In this document: in pieces, positions 36,127-45,189 of the stretch | How the letters are laid out: the number at the start of each line of letters is the position of its first letter | Position numbering within the stretch: position 1 is the first letter of the stretch | Assembly (NCBI GenBank): GCA_002841495.1 | Contig: PGZV01000005.1 | Span: 370,865 to 434,864 of the forward strand | Length of the DNA stretch: 64,000 nucleotides | DNA from: Firmicutes bacterium HGW-Firmicutes-2 | Lineage (GTDB): Bacteria > Bacillota > Clostridia > Lachnospirales > Vallitaleaceae | Reading direction: 5' to 3' | Notes under the pieces: generated by a model | The model's database searches: none | What the model was told of the DNA's origin: nothing | The model's input: only the letters and a program-made list of their open reading frames with translations | Program-made: the position numbers and the translations under genes

Positions 36127-37188
36127 ATGGATATTAAAACTATTTTAGTGACAGGTGGAGCAGGATTTATTGGTAGTAACTTTGTCAAGATTATTGTGGA
36201 TAAATATCCTTTGTATAGAATTGTTAATATGGATGTTTTGACCTATGCAGGAAATTTAGAAAACCTATATAATATGGAAGCCTATACCAATTATTCATTC
36301 ATTAGAGCAGACATTAGAAACAAAGATGCTGTAGAAGAGATTTTTTGTTCTCACAACATAGACTTTGTTGTTAATTTTGCTGCGGAGTCTCATGTAGATA
36401 GAAGCATAGATGAACCGGAAGTGTTTCTTACAACCAACATCATCGGAACACAAGTACTCCTAGATGTAGCAAAAAAACACTGGAAAGTTAATCCGGAAGA
36501 TAAGTATTGTAAAATATATAAACCAGGGGTTAAATTCCTACAAGTTTCAACGGATGAAGTCTATGGCGCTTTAGGCGAGACGGGTTTGTTTGTTGAGACG
36601 ATGCCACTTATGCCAAACAGCCCCTATTCTGCTTCAAAAGCCAGTGCAGATATGATTGTTAGAGCTTACCATGAGACGTTTGGTATGCCTATAAACATCA
36701 CAAGATGTAGCAATAACTATGGTCCGTATCAGTTTCCGGAGAAGCTTATACCCCTTATGATTATTAACTGCTTAAAAGATAAAGCGCTCCCTGTTTATGG
36801 AGATGGTATGCAGGTTAGAGATTGGCTTCATGTTTTTGATCACTGTTATGCCATTGATCGGGTACTTCACGAAGGAAAGGTCGGAGAAGTTTATAATATC
36901 GGTGGTAATAATGAAAAAGCCAATATTGAAATTGTTAGGCTTATTATTGAGAGCCTTGGAAAAACAGAAAAGCTTATTAATTATGTAAAAGATCGTCCGG
37001 GACATGATAGAAGGTATGCCATTGATAATACAAAGATTATGCAAGAGTTGGGATGGAACCCCGCATATACATTTGAGCAAGGAATGATAGAAACCATTCA
37101 GTGGTATATTGACAACAATGAATGGATTGAGAGTATCTTATCAGGTGGCTATACCAACTATTATAATAGGATGTACGCGATAGATTAG
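36127..37188 (+). CDS. rfbB: dTDP-glucose 4,6-dehydratase
   Basis: RfbB converts dTDP-glucose to dTDP-4-keto-6-deoxyglucose using tightly bound NAD. The Rossmann loop GGAGFIGSN is at about 9-17; STDEVYGALGETG carries the catalytic Asp/Glu pair; the YSASK dyad is Y167/K171; CSNNYGPYQFPEKLIPL follows. The 353-residue length is slightly long because of an insert before LQVSTDEVYG. ATG 36127 is used with GGAAAG 7 bases upstream; an earlier in-frame TTG (36112) lies within rfbA. rfbC and rfbD are not in the window, so the product probably goes to an amino sugar, not rhamnose. Confidence 0.94.
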   Translation: MDIKTILVTGGAGFIGSNFVKIIVDKYPLYRIVNMDVLTYAGNLENLYNMEAYTNYSFIRADIRNKDAVEEIFCSHNIDFVVNFAAESHVDRSIDEPEVFLTTNIIGTQVLLDVAKKHWKVNPEDKYCKIYKPGVKFLQVSTDEVYGALGETGLFVETMPLMPNSPYSASKASADMIVRAYHETFGMPINITRCSNNYGPYQFPEKLIPLMIINCLKDKALPVYGDGMQVRDWLHVFDHCYAIDRVLHEGKVGEVYNIGGNNEKANIEIVRLIIESLGKTEKLINYVKDRPGHDRRYAIDNTKIMQELGWNPAYTFEQGMIETIQWYIDNNEWIESILSGGYTNYYNRMYAID

Positions 37189-37214
37189 AAAAAGGAAAGA
37201 GGGAGGGCAATGAA

Positions 37215-37973
37215 ATGGAGAGCGATTTGATAAATACTACAGTGGATTCGATTGGAATGATGCAACCATATTTTTTCCCTTATGTAGGGTATTATTCTAT
37301 AATTGATAAAGTGGATGTTTTTGTTATTACAGATGAAGTTCAGTATATACGACATGGATGGATGAATCGGAATCGGATACTTAATTGTAATAAGGAGTTT
37401 ACTTATATTAATATGGCGGTAAAGAAAGCACCACAAAAGACAGCCATCAAAGATGTTCGTATTGATAATGACAATCCCTGGAAACAAAAATTCAGACAAG
37501 GTTTGAAGCGATACAAAAATTTTGGAAGTTATTATAATGAGACCATGGAAGTGATAGAAGCATGTTTGGCTTATGAAACGGACTCCTTAACCCACTTTCA
37601 TGTGAATAGTATTAAACAAGTAATGGATTATGTGGGAATAAAAGGACGCATAGAAATTCTATCAGAGCTTAATCTTCAGCTGCCAAGGATAGAATCACCG
37701 GATGAATGGGGGATGTATGTGACATTAGCTCTAGGTGGTAAAACATACTACAATCCTCCTGGTGGTATGACTTTCTATGATTCAAAGAAGTACAAAGAAA
37801 AAGGGGTGGATTTGTTATTTCTTATTAATAAGCTTACACCTTACAATCAAGGAAGAGATTACTTTATAGCGGGTATGTCAATGATTGATCTTATGATGTT
37901 TTTGAGTCCGGAAGAAATACTACATCAAGTGAAGAATTATGAAGAATGCAAAAGCACTTACTTATTATCATGA
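37215..37973 (+). CDS. WbqC-like family protein
   Basis: A 252-residue protein of the WbqC family found in many O-antigen and capsule loci. The N-terminus (SIGMMQPYFFPYVGYYSII), DEVQYIRHGWMNRNRI and the later TYYNPPGGMTFYD segment are characteristic. The biochemical role is unsettled; its place beside an amino-sugar aminotransferase suggests acylation or aminoacylation of that sugar, which is inference. GGGAGGG precedes the ATG. Its stop (TGA 37971-37973) overlaps the ATG of a 46-codon transglutaminase-like fragment. Confidence 0.78.
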   Translation: MESDLINTTVDSIGMMQPYFFPYVGYYSIIDKVDVFVITDEVQYIRHGWMNRNRILNCNKEFTYINMAVKKAPQKTAIKDVRIDNDNPWKQKFRQGLKRYKNFGSYYNETMEVIEACLAYETDSLTHFHVNSIKQVMDYVGIKGRIEILSELNLQLPRIESPDEWGMYVTLALGGKTYYNPPGGMTFYDSKKYKEKGVDLLFLINKLTPYNQGRDYFIAGMSMIDLMMFLSPEEILHQVKNYEECKSTYLLS

Positions 37974-38110
37974 TCAAAAAGGCGAAAACTATAGTAGATG
38001 AGATTACTCATGAGGGGATGACGTCTCGTGAAAAGACCTTTGCTATTCATGATGATCTGGTTGACAATATTGCCTATACAGCTAATATTCTGTTTTTTTT
38101 GGAGGAATAA
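37970..38110 (+). pseudogene. Fragment of a transglutaminase-like gene (46-codon reading frame)
   Basis: The 46-residue reading frame (starting MIKKAKTIVDEI, then THEGMTSREKTFAIHD, ending in LEE) matches residues ~145-184 of the transglutaminase-like protein at 24612-25733. By hand alignment of 39 codons about 80 percent of bases agree, with no gap. The piece lacks all three catalytic residues and the membrane segment. Its ATG overlaps the wbqC stop (ATGA), and its end merges into the GGAGG ribosome binding site of the next gene. It is probably the remnant of a second copy brought in by recombination; a translated micro-protein is possible but unsupported. Confidence 0.75.
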
Positions 38111-38111
38111 C

Positions 38112-38732
38112 ATGTGTGAAACAAGTGTTAAGAAAATAACAAAAATTGATCGTGTGGAAGTATTAAATGATTTTTTGGAAGTTGAAAGAAAGAAGTATTG
38201 TATTACCGGATTTACCATACCTTTTTTTGAATTTCGAGAACAACATATTTTATGGAAGCATAACTATTTATTGCGAACAACAGAATATTTATATAATACA
38301 AAAAAAAGAATCCCTTATTTATTCTATAAATACAGATTAAATAATTTACAACTTAAGTATGGTATTCATATTCCAATAAATACTTGTGATATGGGTTTGA
38401 AAATCATGCACATTGGTCCGATTTTAATAAATAGTAAAGCACAAATAGGAAAAAATTGTTCCTTACATATTAATACAAGTATAGTTGCAGGTGGAAGCAA
38501 TGATGGCGTTCCTATATTGGGTGATCATATTGTTATTGGGGTAGGAGCAGTTATTTTGGGTGATACTAAAATTGCTGATCATATAGCTATTGGCGCGAAT
38601 GCAGTTGTGAATAAATCCTTTAGTGAAGAAAACATTACGATTGCAGGTGTACCGGCTAAAAAAATAAGCAATACAGGAAGAAAAGAGTGGAATAAGAAAG
38701 ATTTCACAATAGCGATTCCTGATATACCCTAG
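38112..38732 (+). CDS. Serine-acetyltransferase-like left-handed beta-helix acetyltransferase
   Basis: A 206-residue protein whose C-terminal part (about 110-190) has hexapeptide repeats of the CysE/LbH_SAT type (IGPILINSKAQIGKNCSLHI, then GDHIVIGVGAVILGDTKIAD and the closing AGVPAKKI). Capsule loci often use such enzymes to O-acetylate a sugar. The N-terminal ~100 residues are less familiar. ATG 38112 has GGAGG 6 bases upstream; an in-frame upstream extension to 38028 runs over the transglutaminase fragment and is rejected. A strong terminator follows, ending the first transcript of the locus. Confidence 0.82.
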   Translation: MCETSVKKITKIDRVEVLNDFLEVERKKYCITGFTIPFFEFREQHILWKHNYLLRTTEYLYNTKKRIPYLFYKYRLNNLQLKYGIHIPINTCDMGLKIMHIGPILINSKAQIGKNCSLHINTSIVAGGSNDGVPILGDHIVIGVGAVILGDTKIADHIAIGANAVVNKSFSEENITIAGVPAKKISNTGRKEWNKKDFTIAIPDIP

Positions 38733-38778
38733 TTAGCTAATTACAGCCATTGAAAAGGGAATCTAAGCCAATTAGGCT

Positions 38779-38814
38779 AAAACTTCTTAAGAGTAATCGT
38801 TTAAGAAGTTTTTT
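38779..38814 (+). terminator. Rho-independent terminator inside the polysaccharide locus
   Basis: A perfect 12-bp stem, AAAACTTCTTAA (38779-38790) and TTAAGAAGTTTT (38801-38812), 10-base loop and T-run. It divides the locus into at least two transcripts. Confidence 0.88.
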
Positions 38815-39121
38815 GTTAGATAATAAATATGTGATGATTATATTGAACTTACTATAATTAATAGTACTAAATTACCATATTTCATTAAGGTGGTCATGTA
38901 AGATGTGCTAAATGGTGACGGTTGCAAAAATTTATGATAGAATGGTGAAATAGGGTTTCTAGACTCATAAGATAGGCCAAAGAGATTATTTTAAGTTGGG
39001 TATCATGTTCTCAGGGAGGAACCAAGAAATTGACCTTTTAGTTTAGTCAATAGAATTCGTGCTTATGTATTGGAGTGATATTGGTGTTACCGATTTCAAG
39101 AGGTTAAAGAGGGAGGTATTC
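38815..39121. other. 307-base gap with the promoter for the second part of the locus
   Basis: No gene is seen. A likely promoter is GTGACG (38925-38930), 17-bp spacer ending in TGA, TAGAAT (38948-38953). GAGGGAGG at 39109-39116 is the ribosome binding site of the next gene. Nothing else stands out. Confidence 0.5.
38925..38953 (+). promoter_or_regulatory. Promoter for the second polysaccharide transcript
   Basis: GTGACG, 17-bp spacer, TGA-TAGAAT extended -10; 168 bases before the ATG, leaving a long leader. Confidence 0.5.
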
Positions 39122-40117
39122 ATGAAAAATAATATTTTAGTAACGGGCGCAGGTGGTTTTATTGGTTTTCATCTGTGTCAATATTTATTAAGCTTTGGGG
39201 ATCGGATTGTTGGCATCGATAATATGAATGATTATTACGATGTCAGATTGAAAGAAAAACGTATTGAGATATTAAAGGAATATGATAATTTCTTTTTTTT
39301 AAAGATAGATATCAAAGACAAGACGGCGATTGATCAACTTTTTGAAGTTGAAGGCTTTGATTATGTAATTAATCTGGCAGCCCAAGCAGGGGTAAGGTAC
39401 TCTATTGAAAACCCCTACGCTTATATTGATTCTAATATCATTGGCTTTATAAATATTCTCGAAGCCTGCCGACATAATCCGGTTAAGCATCTGTTATACG
39501 CATCATCTAGTTCAGTATATGGTGGTAATACGGTGGTCCCTTTTTCTACAGATCATATGGTGGATCATCCTGTAAGCTTATATGCAGCAACGAAAAAATC
39601 CAATGAACTCATGGCCCATACTTACAGCCACTTATATACAATTCCGACGAGTGGACTAAGATTTTTTACAGTATATGGTCCTTGGGGAAGACCAGATATG
39701 GCTTACTTTTCATTCACAAAGGCCATAACAGAGAATAAAAAGATTAAGGTGTTCAACCATGGAAAGATGGAACGAGACTTTACCTATGTGGATGATATTG
39801 TACAAGCGATTTCTAAGCTGATTTATCATATACCACAAAGCTATAGTGAGGTGGGTGTTGACAAAACAATCCCTTATGAAGTATATAATATTGGGAACAA
39901 TTCACCGGTTACATTGGAACACTTTATAAAGACCATAGAGGATAAGTTGGGTATGTCAGCTTTGAAAGAGTATGTTGACATGCAACCAGGAGATGTTCTT
40001 AAAACATTTGCAGATGTAAGTAAATTAGAAGAGGCGATAGGATTCAAACCGACGACTTCTTTGGAAGAAGGTATTGGAAAATTTATAGATTGGTATAGGA
40101 TGTATTATAATATATAA
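39122..40117 (+). CDS. UDP-glucuronate 4-epimerase (CapI/GAE type)
   Basis: A cytosolic SDR of 331 residues that probably converts UDP-glucuronic acid to UDP-galacturonic acid. TGAGGFIGFHL is at 7-17, DNMNDYYD follows the first strand, AAQAGVRYSIENPYAYIDSN is diagnostic for this epimerase group, the dyad is Y154-xxx-K158, and FFTVYGPWGRPDMA closes the substrate site. ATG 39122 is chosen because AGAGGGAGG lies 5 bases upstream; an upstream ATG (39059) has no such site. UDP-GlcA would come from the Ugd at 55895. Confidence 0.9.
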   Translation: MKNNILVTGAGGFIGFHLCQYLLSFGDRIVGIDNMNDYYDVRLKEKRIEILKEYDNFFFLKIDIKDKTAIDQLFEVEGFDYVINLAAQAGVRYSIENPYAYIDSNIIGFINILEACRHNPVKHLLYASSSSVYGGNTVVPFSTDHMVDHPVSLYAATKKSNELMAHTYSHLYTIPTSGLRFFTVYGPWGRPDMAYFSFTKAITENKKIKVFNHGKMERDFTYVDDIVQAISKLIYHIPQSYSEVGVDKTIPYEVYNIGNNSPVTLEHFIKTIEDKLGMSALKEYVDMQPGDVLKTFADVSKLEEAIGFKPTTSLEEGIGKFIDWYRMYYNI

Positions 40118-40290
40118 TACTTTATTCTTTTCTAGAAAAGTTCTACTATGGTTTTTTCTATTGTTCTACATATTGGGCAAGTGAAAGCATTAAATGACAA
40201 AACTTTTTATAGTTAGCACAGCTAAATGATGATTGATATCAATATATTAATTATAATAATGTTTTACGGTTTTTGGAAAGAAGGGCTATT

Positions 40291-42192
40291 ATGTTGGTTA
40301 AGTCAATTAGAAAATTACTTTTTTTGGCAGATATCATTACAATAAATGTGATTTTTGCGTTGGTTATTTATCTTCATTATGAAGGGAATATACCACAAGA
40401 TGCAATAGAAGTATATGTAAGTAGTTTTGTATTATTAACGGTGGCAAAAATCTTTATTTATAAATACTTTGGTTTATACGACAGCATATGGGAGTATGCT
40501 TCGATTGAAGAGCTAATGAAAGTTATTGCGGCTGTTTTTGTCGGTAATGTACTAAGTATGATCTACCTGATGACTGTTGATTTTAATGTATATTTTGGTA
40601 TATATCTAAGCGCTTTTATTTTTGAAGTTGTCGTTATTGGTGGAAATCGACTTAGTTATAGGGTTTATCGAAGAATTCTTCGACAACAACCATTAACAAA
40701 ACAAGCAGAAATCAAAAAATCATTGATCATCGGAAGTGGTGCAACTGCTTCTCTGATTGCTACAGAAATTAAGAATCATAAAGATACTTATGGCGCAGTT
40801 GTTGGGTTCATTGATGATGATCCTGATAAGTACGGAAAAAGCATTGCAGGAACGAAAGTTATCGGAAATAGATATGATATATTCAGTGTGGCGAATAAGT
40901 ATTTTGTTACTGAAATCATTGTAGCAACACCAACACTTAATAAGGCAGACATGAAAGAAATTCTTGAAGAATGTAAACGCACCACAGCTAAAGTAAGAAT
41001 TATGCCTGGTGTTAGAGAGATGATTGATGGGCAAGTGTCCATGAGTAAGATTCGTGACGTAGAGATTGAAGATTTATTAGGTCGTGATGAGGTGAATCTT
41101 AATGTCAAACAAATTGCTTCCTACATTGAAGGACAGGTTATAATGGTTACCGGTGGTGGTGGATCCATTGGATCTGAATTGTGTAGACAGATTGCTAAGT
41201 TCAATCCCCAAAAATTAATTATATTAGATATTTATGAAAACAATGCATATGACATTCAAAACGAAATCATAAACACCTATAAAAAGAGTATTAATCTTGA
41301 TGTTGTAATAGCATCTGTTAGAGATCGTGAGACTATCTTTGAGATTGTAAAAGAACAACGACCTGATGTGATTTTTCATGCAGCAGCACACAAACATGTA
41401 CCTCTTATGGAGAGGTCTCCTAAAGAAGCAATAAAAAACAATGTACTTGGAACTCAGAATATTGCAGAAGCTGCGGATAAATATGGCGTCAAGAAGTTCG
41501 TTATGATATCAACGGACAAAGCCGTGAATCCAACAAATATGATGGGCGCAAGTAAACGCATATGTGAAATGATTATTCAAGGACTTGCAAGGCAGTCTAA
41601 AACAAACTTCAATGCGGTTAGATTTGGTAATGTACTGGGTAGCAATGGGTCAGTCATTCCTCTGTTTAAAAGACAGATCAAAGAAGGTGGACCGCTTACA
41701 GTAACGCATAAGGAAATCATTAGGTATTTCATGACCATTCCAGAAGCGACGCAGTTGGTTATTCAAGCAGGAGCACTGGCCAGTGGTGGTGAGATATTTG
41801 TACTTGATATGGGTGAGCCCGTTAAAATATATGATTTGGCATATGATATCATTAAGTTATCAGGTTTTAAACCTAATGAGGATATTATGATTGAGATCAC
41901 AGGGCTTAGACCGGGAGAAAAATTATATGAAGAGTTATTAATGGCAGATGAAGAGCTTCAAAGTACTGAATGCGATAAGATTTATATAGGTCAACCGGCA
42001 GAACTCGAATATCAGGTATTAAAAAAATCCATTGACCTTCTAGCCAATTTGGTCAATAATGGTTCCAACAATGATGTTCGTGAGTTGGTAAAGTATATTG
42101 TGCCAACTTATAAGGATAATAAATTGGTTAATTCCGAGAAAATGCATGCTGTTGAGTTGCTTACGTCTTTTGAGGAAAATAATGTACAATAA
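40291..42192 (+). CDS. Membrane-bound nucleotide-sugar 4,6-dehydratase (PglF/CapD/WbpM-like)
   Basis: Four N-terminal membrane helices (about 8-160), a CoA-binding-like Rossmann domain (GSGATASLIATEI near 145), then the SDR dehydratase domain with VTGGGGSIGSELCRQI (about 286-301), HAAAHKHVPLMERSPKEAI and KFVMISTDKAVNPTN, where Met replaces the active-site Tyr as in PglF/WbpM. It converts UDP-GlcNAc to the 4-keto-6-deoxy form. At 633 residues the length is standard. ATG 40291 follows AAGAAGGG. The next two genes are the matching aminotransferase and phosphoglycosyl transferase, so together they start a bacillosamine-type chain on undecaprenyl phosphate. Confidence 0.92.
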   Translation: MLVKSIRKLLFLADIITINVIFALVIYLHYEGNIPQDAIEVYVSSFVLLTVAKIFIYKYFGLYDSIWEYASIEELMKVIAAVFVGNVLSMIYLMTVDFNVYFGIYLSAFIFEVVVIGGNRLSYRVYRRILRQQPLTKQAEIKKSLIIGSGATASLIATEIKNHKDTYGAVVGFIDDDPDKYGKSIAGTKVIGNRYDIFSVANKYFVTEIIVATPTLNKADMKEILEECKRTTAKVRIMPGVREMIDGQVSMSKIRDVEIEDLLGRDEVNLNVKQIASYIEGQVIMVTGGGGSIGSELCRQIAKFNPQKLIILDIYENNAYDIQNEIINTYKKSINLDVVIASVRDRETIFEIVKEQRPDVIFHAAAHKHVPLMERSPKEAIKNNVLGTQNIAEAADKYGVKKFVMISTDKAVNPTNMMGASKRICEMIIQGLARQSKTNFNAVRFGNVLGSNGSVIPLFKRQIKEGGPLTVTHKEIIRYFMTIPEATQLVIQAGALASGGEIFVLDMGEPVKIYDLAYDIIKLSGFKPNEDIMIEITGLRPGEKLYEELLMADEELQSTECDKIYIGQPAELEYQVLKKSIDLLANLVNNGSNNDVRELVKYIVPTYKDNKLVNSEKMHAVELLTSFEENNVQ

Positions 42193-42211
42193 AACATAAT
42201 CGGAGGTTTTT

Positions 42212-43426
42212 GTGAATACTATATCTAAGAGAGTTATTCCTTTTTCACCACCGGATTTTGGTGAAACTGAAATCGAAGCAGTAATTAAGACATTAAGATC
42301 CGGTTGGATTACAACAGGACCCAGAACAAAAGAGTTTGAAAACAAAATAGCAGCACGTGTTGGAGTCGAGAAAGCTGTGTGTTTGAGTTCGGCAACGTCA
42401 GCTATGGAACTTGTTTTAAGAATACTAGGTGTTGGACCGGGTGATGAAGTTATCACGTCTGCTTACACATTTACTGCAAGTGCCTCGGTGATTACGCATG
42501 TTGGTGCTAAGGTTGTTTTGGTTGACACCAGTAAAGATTCCTATGAAATGGATTACAACTTGCTTTCTGAGGCGATTACTGAGAAAACAAAGGTGATTAT
42601 ACCCGTTGATTTTGCAGGCGTTATTTGTGATTATGATAAAATATATGAAATCATAAATAAGAAAAAATCAAAATTTATGCCAAGTAATGATATACAAAAA
42701 GGATTCGGTCGGGTTATTGTTATGGCGGATTCTGCCCATGCTTTTGGTGCAAAGAGAGATAGCTTTAATTGTGGCCAGTTGGCTGATTTTTCCTGTTTTT
42801 CCTTTCATGCTGTAAAAAACCTTACAACAGCTGAAGGTGGTGCGGTTGTATGGCGTCATCACAATCATATTAATCATGAATGGCTATACAATCAATTCAT
42901 GTTGTATAGCTTACATGGTCAGTCCAAAGATGCATTGGCAAAGAACCAATTAGGTTCATGGGAATATGACATTGTTTTTCCTGCCTATAAATGCAATATG
43001 ACAGATATTATGGCAAGCCTTGGAATTGCTCAGCTAAAACGCTATGATCAGTTAATAGAGAGAAGACATAGGATTATATCCATGTATAATCAAGGCTTCA
43101 AGGACCTTGGCGTTACGACATTATCACACACAGGTGATGGTTTTACATCATCCGGTCATTTATACCCAATTAGAATCGATAATTATAGTGAGAATGACCG
43201 TAACAATGTTATTGTTCGATTGGGAGAAATGGGTGTAGCCAGCAACGTGCATTTTAAACCGTTACCACTTCTAACAGCATATAAAAATCTTGGATTTAGC
43301 ATCGAATCATACCCTAATGCATATGATATGTATAAAAATGAAGTTACATTACCGTTGCATACGTTGTTGTCTGATGAAGATGTGATGTATGTAATTGAAT
43401 GTCTAAGAAAGGCGATTTTGAAATGA
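42212..43426 (+). CDS. UDP-4-amino-sugar aminotransferase (PglE/DegT family)
   Basis: A PLP enzyme of 404 residues that probably aminates UDP-4-keto-6-deoxy-GlcNAc. It starts FSPPDFGETEIEAVIKTLRSGWITTGPRT, shown here as PPDFGETEIEAVI and SGWITTGPRT, then CLSSATSAMELVLR, the cofactor Asp in MADSAHAFGA, and the Schiff-base K202 in SFHAVKNLTTAEGG. The start codon is GTG, 6 bases after CGGAGG. It follows the dehydratase gene by 19 bases and belongs to the same pathway. Confidence 0.87.
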   Translation: MNTISKRVIPFSPPDFGETEIEAVIKTLRSGWITTGPRTKEFENKIAARVGVEKAVCLSSATSAMELVLRILGVGPGDEVITSAYTFTASASVITHVGAKVVLVDTSKDSYEMDYNLLSEAITEKTKVIIPVDFAGVICDYDKIYEIINKKKSKFMPSNDIQKGFGRVIVMADSAHAFGAKRDSFNCGQLADFSCFSFHAVKNLTTAEGGAVVWRHHNHINHEWLYNQFMLYSLHGQSKDALAKNQLGSWEYDIVFPAYKCNMTDIMASLGIAQLKRYDQLIERRHRIISMYNQGFKDLGVTTLSHTGDGFTSSGHLYPIRIDNYSENDRNNVIVRLGEMGVASNVHFKPLPLLTAYKNLGFSIESYPNAYDMYKNEVTLPLHTLLSDEDVMYVIECLRKAILK

Positions 43427-43446
43427 GTTGATGGAGGTGGCAACCA

Positions 43447-44139
43447 ATGAAAATATTAAAATGGGAATCGTTGCCAAAAAACATGCGTACAGTTGAAGTG
43501 AAAGAATACTATAAAATTGTTTATAGGAAAAGAGCATATTTATTGATCAAGAGGTTGACGGATATGATTTTTTCTTGTTTGCTGTTAATACTATTATTAC
43601 CTTTGTTTGCAATGGTTGGCATACTTATCAAAATAGATTCTACCGGACCAATAATGTTTACACAAATTCGAGTAACTCAATACGGTAAGCTTTTTAGAAT
43701 TTTTAAATTCAGAACGATGGTTCAACGTGCCGAAAAAATAGGTTCTCAAGTGACAGTGACGAATGACCCAAGAATAACTAGAATCGGTAAAGTATTAAGA
43801 AAATATAGAATTGATGAGATGCCACAATTGTTCAATATTATTATGGGCGATATGACTTTGGTTGGAACGAGACCTGAAGTGCCCAAATATGTGGATTGTT
43901 ATACGCCGACGATGAGGGCGACATTGCTTTTACCGGCTGGGGTTACATCTTTGGCAAGTATTGCTTACAAAGATGAAGAAAAATTGTTAAGCAAGACCAA
44001 TAATCCGGATGAAACATATCTAGAAGTTGTATTACCAAATAAAATGAGTTACAATTTAGAAGCAATTATAAAGTTAAGTTTGATAAATGATATAAAGATT
44101 ATCTATAAGACTATTACAGCGGTGATAAAAAGAAATTAG
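43447..44139 (+). CDS. Undecaprenyl-phosphate phosphoglycosyl transferase (PglC/WecA-replacing, PF02397)
   Basis: A monotopic membrane enzyme of 230 residues that transfers the first sugar phosphate to undecaprenyl phosphate and so starts each repeat unit. It has the membrane segment (about 37-58), GKLFRIFKFRTMVQRAEK, RKYRIDEMPQLFNIIMGDM with the catalytic Asp-Glu pair, and LVGTRPEVPKYV. An N-terminal extension of ~35 residues precedes the helix. The preceding dehydratase and aminotransferase suggest a diamino-sugar donor such as UDP-diNAcBac or its 4-amino precursor. GGAGGTGG precedes the ATG. Confidence 0.9.
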   Translation: MKILKWESLPKNMRTVEVKEYYKIVYRKRAYLLIKRLTDMIFSCLLLILLLPLFAMVGILIKIDSTGPIMFTQIRVTQYGKLFRIFKFRTMVQRAEKIGSQVTVTNDPRITRIGKVLRKYRIDEMPQLFNIIMGDMTLVGTRPEVPKYVDCYTPTMRATLLLPAGVTSLASIAYKDEEKLLSKTNNPDETYLEVVLPNKMSYNLEAIIKLSLINDIKIIYKTITAVIKRN

Positions 44140-44163
44140 CGAATAACAGCTAAATGAGGGACT

Positions 44164-45189
44164 ATGGAAAAGTATAATGAAGAGTTAATAAAGAAGGATA
44201 TCATTGTTTCAGTGGTAATGCCTGTTTATAATGAAGAATCTTATATAGAGGGTTGTATCAAATCCTTACTAAATCAGGATTATAAAAAGAGTCATATGGA
44301 ATGGATATTCATAGATGGTGAATCAAGTGATGCCACAGTCAGTATGATAAAAAAATTTCAATCGGATTATCCCAATCTAATAAAATTATATAACAACCCC
44401 AACAAAACTGTGCCATATGCAATGAATATTGGCATTAGTCATGCTGTTGGAAAATACATTATAAGACTAGATGCTCATAGTATGTATCATAGTGATTATA
44501 TATCTAAATGTGTTCACTATCTGGAGACTACAGATGCTGATAATGTAGGTGGTGTAGCAAAAACCATTGGAAATGGCTTTGTGGGTCACGGGATTGCGTT
44601 AATGCTATCTTCAAAGTTTGGAGTAGGTAATTCTGAGTTTAGAACGGGTGGAACAAGTGGTTATGTAGACACTGTTCCATTTGGAGCTTTTCGGAAAGAG
44701 GTTTTTGAAAAGTATGGCATGTATAACGAGTCCCTAACTAGAAATCAAGATAATGAGATGAATTATAGAATTCGAAAAAATGGAGGAAAAATTTTCCTCT
44801 CTGATGAGATCAAACTATCCTATTATTGTAGAGATACCATAAAAGGTATATCAGACATGGCATTAAAAAATGGAAAGTGGAATGTGATTACAATGAAATT
44901 GTGCCCTGGATCCATGGGGGCTAGACATTTCATCCCACTTCTTTTTTTGAGTTCTCTAATCATTATGCCTATACTAACTCTGGTGATACCTTTTTTTGGC
45001 TATTTATTTGCTCTTGAAGTAGGCTTATACTTATTTTTGGATTTGATATTTTCATTCAAAGCACAAGATCATTTGAAATATATACCATTACTTTTGATTC
45101 TTTTTCCAATATTTCATATAACGTATGGAATGGGTTCGATACTGGGAATAATTGAAATAATGCAAAAAAAAAGCGAGGTAAGTTTATGA
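44164..45189 (+). CDS. Glycosyltransferase family 2 with C-terminal membrane helices (ExoA-like)
   Basis: A 341-residue inverting glycosyltransferase. The GT-A domain has VSVVMPVYNEESYIEGCI (about 14-31), FIDGESSDAT, IRLDAHSMY (the DxD-like metal site) and TRNQDNEMNYRIRK; two or three hydrophobic helices close the protein (about 260-330). It resembles ExoA of succinoglycan synthesis. It likely adds the second sugar to the lipid-linked unit. Its stop overlaps the next ATG (ATGA). Confidence 0.85.
   Translation: MEKYNEELIKKDIIVSVVMPVYNEESYIEGCIKSLLNQDYKKSHMEWIFIDGESSDATVSMIKKFQSDYPNLIKLYNNPNKTVPYAMNIGISHAVGKYIIRLDAHSMYHSDYISKCVHYLETTDADNVGGVAKTIGNGFVGHGIALMLSSKFGVGNSEFRTGGTSGYVDTVPFGAFRKEVFEKYGMYNESLTRNQDNEMNYRIRKNGGKIFLSDEIKLSYYCRDTIKGISDMALKNGKWNVITMKLCPGSMGARHFIPLLFLSSLIIMPILTLVIPFFGYLFALEVGLYLFLDLIFSFKAQDHLKYIPLLLILFPIFHITYGMGSILGIIEIMQKKSEVSL

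Noticed and set aside
37958..38218. 86-codon antisense frame over the wbqC/acetyltransferase junction
   Set aside because: It is the mirror of the transglutaminase-like fragment; its resemblance to an antisense frame at 24993-25250 simply led to the sense-strand fragment.
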